Part shown: positions 59,804 through 64,000 of the stretch, in pieces
Position numbering within the stretch: the first letter of the stretch is position 1
Layout: every line of letters starts with the position of its first letter
Assembly (NCBI GenBank): GCA_001839685.1
Contig: MLAK01000598.1
Span: forward strand, 1 to 64,000
DNA length: 64,000 nt
Direction of reading: 5' to 3'
Origin: Tritrichomonas foetus
Taxonomy: Eukaryota > Parabasalia > Tritrichomonadida > Tritrichomonadidae
Position numbers and translations under genes: made by a program
Notes under the pieces: model-generated
Told to the model about the DNA's origin: nothing
Seen by the model: only the letters and a program-made list of their open reading frames with translations
Databases searched by the model: none

Positions 59804-60892
59804 ATGATAAATCCATTTCCCCCACTCAATTCAATCCTTATTTCAACTCCACCTCCGCTCACTCTCAGCACAACCACTGTTCCAAATGAGCAAGGATATC
59901 CCATTTCCTTCAACCCCACAACTTCCCCCCTTCAATTAAATCATATTCACCCATCTGCCAGCAATGACAAGTCCCTTTCTCCAAGTTCCCCGGTGACTAT
60001 ATCACAAGATCTTTCCAACCTACTTCTAAAATTGTCTCAAAGTTCGTTACAACAGAATTTGAATCAATTATCACCTAACCACCTTCAAAACAGTTATTTA
60101 AATAATCAGCAACATAATTCACTAAACAATTTACGAAAAGGAACGCATAACACTCAAAGCAATTCGAAGCAGAACAAAATATCTAAAATATATAAAGAGA
60201 CGCCTCATGAAACGAACAATAACGCTTCGCCCAATGGTGTCACCAGTCGAGTGAACATTTTGTTTCCTCGAAAAAAGACACCATCAGGCCGCCAAACTTT
60301 CACAAAAGAGGAAGATACATATTTGAAATTTCTTGTCATGAAACACGGTGCAACTGACTGGAATTTAATCGCATCAATGATGGGAAGCAGAACAAGTCGA
60401 CAGTGTCGTGAAAGATATCGGAACTATCTTGCCCCCACTGTAAACGTCTCAAAATGGAGTAACGAAGAAGATACGCTTTTGCTCAGCAAATATAATGAAT
60501 TCGGGTCACGGTGGACCATTATTGCGCGCTTTTTCAACTCGCGGACTGTCGTAAATGTTAAAAACAGATGCAACTTTTTGCTTTCTCAAAATACTAAAGA
60601 AAGTGAAAAAGATCAGACAAACGAATCTAAAAAGGATAAAAATCTTAAAAAAGATCTGGAAAATGAGCCAGATTGTTCTCAAATTTCAAAGCCTCTTCTA
60701 AATCCAATTCAATCACCATTTCAAACTCAAAACAAACCAATTCAAAATAACCAACCAAGCTTGAATCCAGAAACAAGTGCCCCGATATGTCACAAGAAAG
60801 TTTTACAACATTTCCCACTGATTGAAGCAGCACTGCCACCAACAGGAAATTTCAAAGCTCTCGAAATCATCGGAAACATTCGTACATTTTAG
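59804..60892 (+). CDS. R2R3 Myb-domain DNA-binding protein 2
   Basis: A 362-residue paralogue of the factor at 51997. The N-terminal 145 residues are Pro/Ser/Thr/Asn/Gln-rich and disordered (a possible activation region). R2 spans about 164-210 (RQTFTKEEDTYLKFLVMKHG, DWNLIASMMGSRTSRQCRERY) and R3 about 216-262 (KWSNEEDTLLLSKY, RWTIIARFFNSRTVVNVKNR). The linker between them reads RNYLAPTVNVS against RNYLSPCINVS in the other. The C-terminus is Asn/Pro/Gln-rich. The ATG at 59804 follows CAA. The two genes are on the same strand about 7 kb apart. Confidence 0.93.
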   Translation: MINPFPPLNSILISTPPPLTLSTTTVPNEQGYPISFNPTTSPLQLNHIHPSASNDKSLSPSSPVTISQDLSNLLLKLSQSSLQQNLNQLSPNHLQNSYLNNQQHNSLNNLRKGTHNTQSNSKQNKISKIYKETPHETNNNASPNGVTSRVNILFPRKKTPSGRQTFTKEEDTYLKFLVMKHGATDWNLIASMMGSRTSRQCRERYRNYLAPTVNVSKWSNEEDTLLLSKYNEFGSRWTIIARFFNSRTVVNVKNRCNFLLSQNTKESEKDQTNESKKDKNLKKDLENEPDCSQISKPLLNPIQSPFQTQNKPIQNNQPSLNPETSAPICHKKVLQHFPLIEAALPPTGNFKALEIIGNIRTF

Positions 60893-62351
60893 TGGAGTTT
60901 TATTTTTATTATTATTTTATTAATTAATTATGAATTTTTGTATTTTTGAAATATACAAACAAAAAATTGCGATTCTTCATTTTTTATTTCATTAACCAAT
61001 AATTAAACGGGAATATAAATTGATTCTTGAACTAGCTACGAAATTGATTGTGTGAGAATGATAAGAACAAAGCTGCTCAAAAGAGTGTGTAAGGTGTTCT
61101 TTCACAAAGAAGCCTGATGAGACAATATGTATGAAAATCTTATGAATCAATTATTTATTTTGGTCCAGTTACAAATAGCGAGAAGAAGAATTGCTGAATA
61201 ACGAATTCCTTTTGTATTATAATAATTTTAATATTGCATTAATTATATTAAAATTTTGTTCGGTATTATTTCCTTTATTCTAATTATTTATATATCTAGA
61301 TTGATAGAAATTATTCAATGATTGCTATTATTATGTTTTCATTGTCAAATCATGAGTTTAAAAAACATTTATGATATTATCTTGATTTACGAGCAACTTT
61401 ATTTCTTGCTAACGCTTTTCATACAGAACATAAATGAAGTCACTTCATTGAAGCGTAACTTCTATTGCTTACTGTGATAGTAACTGTTGAAAATACAAAT
61501 ATGATATCACCTCATATATGGCATAGAATTTTTATTTCATCAAATGATTTGATAATTGGAGATATTTTGATAAATATGTTCATATCGAAAATAGTAGAAA
61601 TTTCAAAGAATTGGTGGTTTGATGAGTTATTAAATATTATAAATTTGATAAGCTATTAACATTTTGTATTCAAATATCAAAAAACAAATATAGGCAGAAA
61701 GAAATATTTAGTATAAACAAAAAAAACGTACAGATCATAAATTCGCAGTTGAACTCAAAAAATTACAAGCATTATTTCTTGTGTGAAAACACCCTCTTGA
61801 TAAGTTTTCAGTGAGAAAATCAAAATGTTGTTAGATATATTATTTATAATGGTTATCTACGATAAAATCAAGTAACTAAAATTCCAAATTTACTTCAAAA
61901 ATATAAATTAAATCAGTATTGGATATATCATCGCATAAAAATAAAATAAAAAATGGGAGAATCTATTAATTCGATTTTTTTTTCCTATCCAGCGATCATG
62001 CATTAAAGAATAGAGAAAAATCCAAATTATTCATTAAAGAATGTATGGTCATGTTCTATTTTACAAAAAAAAATCCCGAATTACTCTACATTCTAATTTC
62101 ATATATTTTGTTAATCCACTCAGATAAAATATCGATGATTCCATTTCATAATATCAATCTTTGTATTTGGTATTTTTCACGCTTTGTATCTTAAAATACA
62201 AGTTGTGAATGACATTTTGTTAATTCTTTGAACAAATGTCAGATATCTATGAATGAATTCACGATTCACTAAGGTCAATTTCATTGTGTCAGATTCATAA
62301 AATGTAGAGACGATAGATAATGGTGAAATATTGATGGACATGGTTAATTTG
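60893..62351. other. 1.46-kb intergenic region between convergent genes
   Basis: AT-rich. A 54-codon ATG frame at 61498-61659 with Trp- and Ile-rich composition is visible, but its context is poor and I do not call it. No repeats were found. It probably holds long 3' flanks. Confidence 0.4.
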
Positions 62352-63377
62352 TTATTGAGCAGGCTCATCATTGATTATTCCAGCGAGAAGTCTGTCGATT
62401 TGCTTCTCGAGCTCGTCATACCTTTCTTGCGGAATTCTGCATGGCAGCCAGTCAAGCGGATCGACTCTACTTAGCCCCCGACCATTCGAATTCGAAACAG
62501 AAACATTCATCGAGTTATTACCAGAGGATGCGCCATTACCAGTTGCTGTCGGCCCGAACATGGCTTGGTTGGAGAGAGCGCCCGACGACTTCGACGACGA
62601 CATGCGGCGTCCAACGGCCATCATGCTGCTTATCCGGGATGGTGACGATGGCGAGTTGTTTTGGGGAGTAATTATAGTAACGTTATTACCAGAATTGGCC
62701 ACAGGGAACGAAGGTGAGTTTTTGATGATGGACTGCAGATTTTCATTATTGAAGCTATTATTTGGGCTTTTGTTGCTGATGCTTGCGTTACTGCTGATGC
62801 TGGTGTTCCCGCCTGACCCTGACCCCTGGGAGGTTGTCATCGAACGGGACGTGGCGCCATTTGTCGATACAAATGATCCCGAATTATCTGTCAAATCGTT
62901 TGTCATTGAGGCTGACATAATTGAATTGCTTTGGTTGAATGAAAGTGAGGCGGAGTGTGCAACGGTCATCGACATGAAAGGGGAGATTCCTGCTGGTATC
63001 CCTAGTGTGAGGGTTAAAACAGGCTTTTCTGGGCAGTTTTCGAGGTTCATTCGAATGTCAAGCTCCCTTGAAATTATTGTTTTGACAATATCGATTTTGG
63101 CAATACCATATCTGGAAAATCCTGATCCAGATGCATTTTCAAATCTGAAGGAAATTCGAATCAGATGACTATGGCGTGCCTTTGAGAGGTCCTTTGGTAG
63201 GTTGACTTCGATATCAACATTTTCTGCGAATTTACATTGATTATTTATTATTGGATATGGCTTGGTTGTCACGTTTTTGACGCACTTTTTGACTTTGGCG
63301 AAGATTCGATTTTGTCTCGTGGGAACATCGATTAAAACGATATTTTTGAGTGAGATTTTCCTTTTAACCTTCGTCAT
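62352..63377 (-). CDS. NT-C2-like domain protein with Ser/Asn-rich region
   Basis: A 341-residue protein with ATG at 63377. Residues 1-140 resemble an NT-C2 domain, a membrane- or partner-binding beta sandwich at the N-terminus of EHBP1/EEIG1-type proteins: KRKISLKNIVLIDVP, RIFAKVKKCV, HLIRISFRFENASGSGFSRY and GIAKIDIVKTI fit its strands. From 150 to 300 it is Ser/Asn/Gly/Thr-rich and disordered. The last 35 residues (DPLDWLPCRIPQERYDELEK) look helical and may be a second interaction site. The Ser-rich part is GC-richer than the flanks. The NT-C2 call is by inspection. Function: possibly endocytic or cytoskeletal adaptor. Confidence 0.65.
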   Translation of the reverse strand: MTKVKRKISLKNIVLIDVPTRQNRIFAKVKKCVKNVTTKPYPIINNQCKFAENVDIEVNLPKDLSKARHSHLIRISFRFENASGSGFSRYGIAKIDIVKTIISRELDIRMNLENCPEKPVLTLTLGIPAGISPFMSMTVAHSASLSFNQSNSIMSASMTNDLTDNSGSFVSTNGATSRSMTTSQGSGSGGNTSISSNASISNKSPNNSFNNENLQSIIKNSPSFPVANSGNNVTIITPQNNSPSSPSRISSMMAVGRRMSSSKSSGALSNQAMFGPTATGNGASSGNNSMNVSVSNSNGRGLSRVDPLDWLPCRIPQERYDELEKQIDRLLAGIINDEPAQ

Positions 63378-64000
63378 TCCTCATTAAAAAATCCCACTTT
63401 TACTTTTTTTTATTTGTCTTCATTTCACTTGTGTGAAATAAATACGAATAACTTTTTGAATTCTAATTTACCATTTGAAGAATGCCATATTTACTTTTTA
63501 AATGCCAATGCAATGTGGAAAATGAGTTCCCTTATATTTTAAATTGTTTTACAGTGTCAGTTAATCTTTTTGAATAAATTATTAGAAAATGGCCTGTTAA
63601 CTTTTTATGAGGTCAAAAACTATTGATTTTAAAATTTACTTTCGGAATTTTGACTCAACCACCCTAATAACTCACCTTTACCAATTGATCATAAATATAT
63701 GCGGTATTGCATCATGTAATAATCACATATTTACATGAATTGGATAAAGTCTACCAAGTGTTTTCATTGCAAATTGACAGCGGTGTTTCGAATTATTTGA
63801 TGTAAATTTCTGAATCGACTGTATAAGTTAAGTAAAAGTATCCGATGTATCTTCACCAATTTCTCCTATATCATGGTTATAATGCTATTCGAAGATAACC
63901 AAAGATATAGTGTTCAAATAAATTCTTATATAATGTTTGATTACATGATGCTGTTTAAGAAATACTTGCAATTCCTAAATATTAAAATTTTGAAAACAAA
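63378..64000. other. Upstream region of the NT-C2-like gene
   Basis: AT-rich, up to the window end. ACTTTTTGAATTC at 63451, TCTTTTTGAATAA near 63566 and AACTTTTTATGAG near 63599 occur, close to the words seen before other genes. No gene starts here. Confidence 0.45.

Noticed and set aside
62371..63168. 265-codon open frame on the plus strand
   Set aside because: It is antisense to the NT-C2/Ser-rich gene. Its composition follows from the Ser/Asn codons of the opposite strand, and it has no domain.

Overview
The window looks like nuclear DNA of a trichomonad (parabasalid), most likely Tritrichomonas. The reasons are: very AT-rich intergenic DNA, long intronless genes on both strands, short spacers between most genes, eukaryotic families (TOR kinase, PMCA-type Ca2+ ATPase, Rab, VPS9, CK2 beta, TVP23, WD40, BTB), R2R3 Myb proteins of the type expanded in trichomonads, large surface proteins with a signal peptide and one C-terminal membrane helix, and a bacterial-type phosphonate enzyme fusion. 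No rRNA or tRNA gene, CRISPR array or virus was recognised. It is a draft assembly: it has two runs of N, many single N positions, and two copies of a Nextera mate-pair junction adapter left in the sequence.

Layout. 0.4-7.5 kb: a TOR-class kinase. 7.9-8.4 kb: a decayed surface-protein gene. 8.5-9.8 kb: a small membrane protein and a TVP23 Golgi protein. 9.9-11.0 kb: transposon copy 1. 11.0-19 kb: a Lys-rich coiled-coil protein, a repeat-containing surface glycoprotein (with adapter), a frameshifted DYRK/CMGC-like kinase, a coiled-coil protein and a VPS9-domain protein. 19.6-20.3 kb: a homogeneous 65-bp tandem array whose unit carries a hairpin and promoter-like motifs. 20.9-34.3 kb: an ARM-like protein, a disordered protein, a membrane-anchored S28 peptidase homologue lacking its catalytic His, a Ca2+ ATPase, a NEDD1-like WD40 protein and a 1,123-residue surface protein. 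35-38 kb: a thioredoxin with a CPDC active site, a possible intron-containing small gene, a glutathione peroxidase homologue without its peroxidatic Cys, and a Rab GTPase. 38.4-40.6 kb: minisatellites around a gap. 40.7-48.2 kb: CK2 beta, a small unknown protein, the PhnX-PhnW fusion, transposon copy 2, a PAP2 phosphatase homologue with an altered PSGH motif, and a multi-pass membrane protein. 48-64 kb is gene-poor: two Myb factors with very long AT-rich upstream regions, a BTB protein, a longer transposon copy 3, and an NT-C2-like protein.

The genes form no operons. Themes are membrane traffic and signalling (VPS9, Rab, TVP23, TOR, CK2, PMCA) and surface display (two intact and one dead surface protein, S28 homologue). 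Three enzyme-family members have lost a catalytic residue. A small DNA transposon family (14-bp inverted ends, 8-bp target duplications) is present three times, twice just upstream of a start codon.
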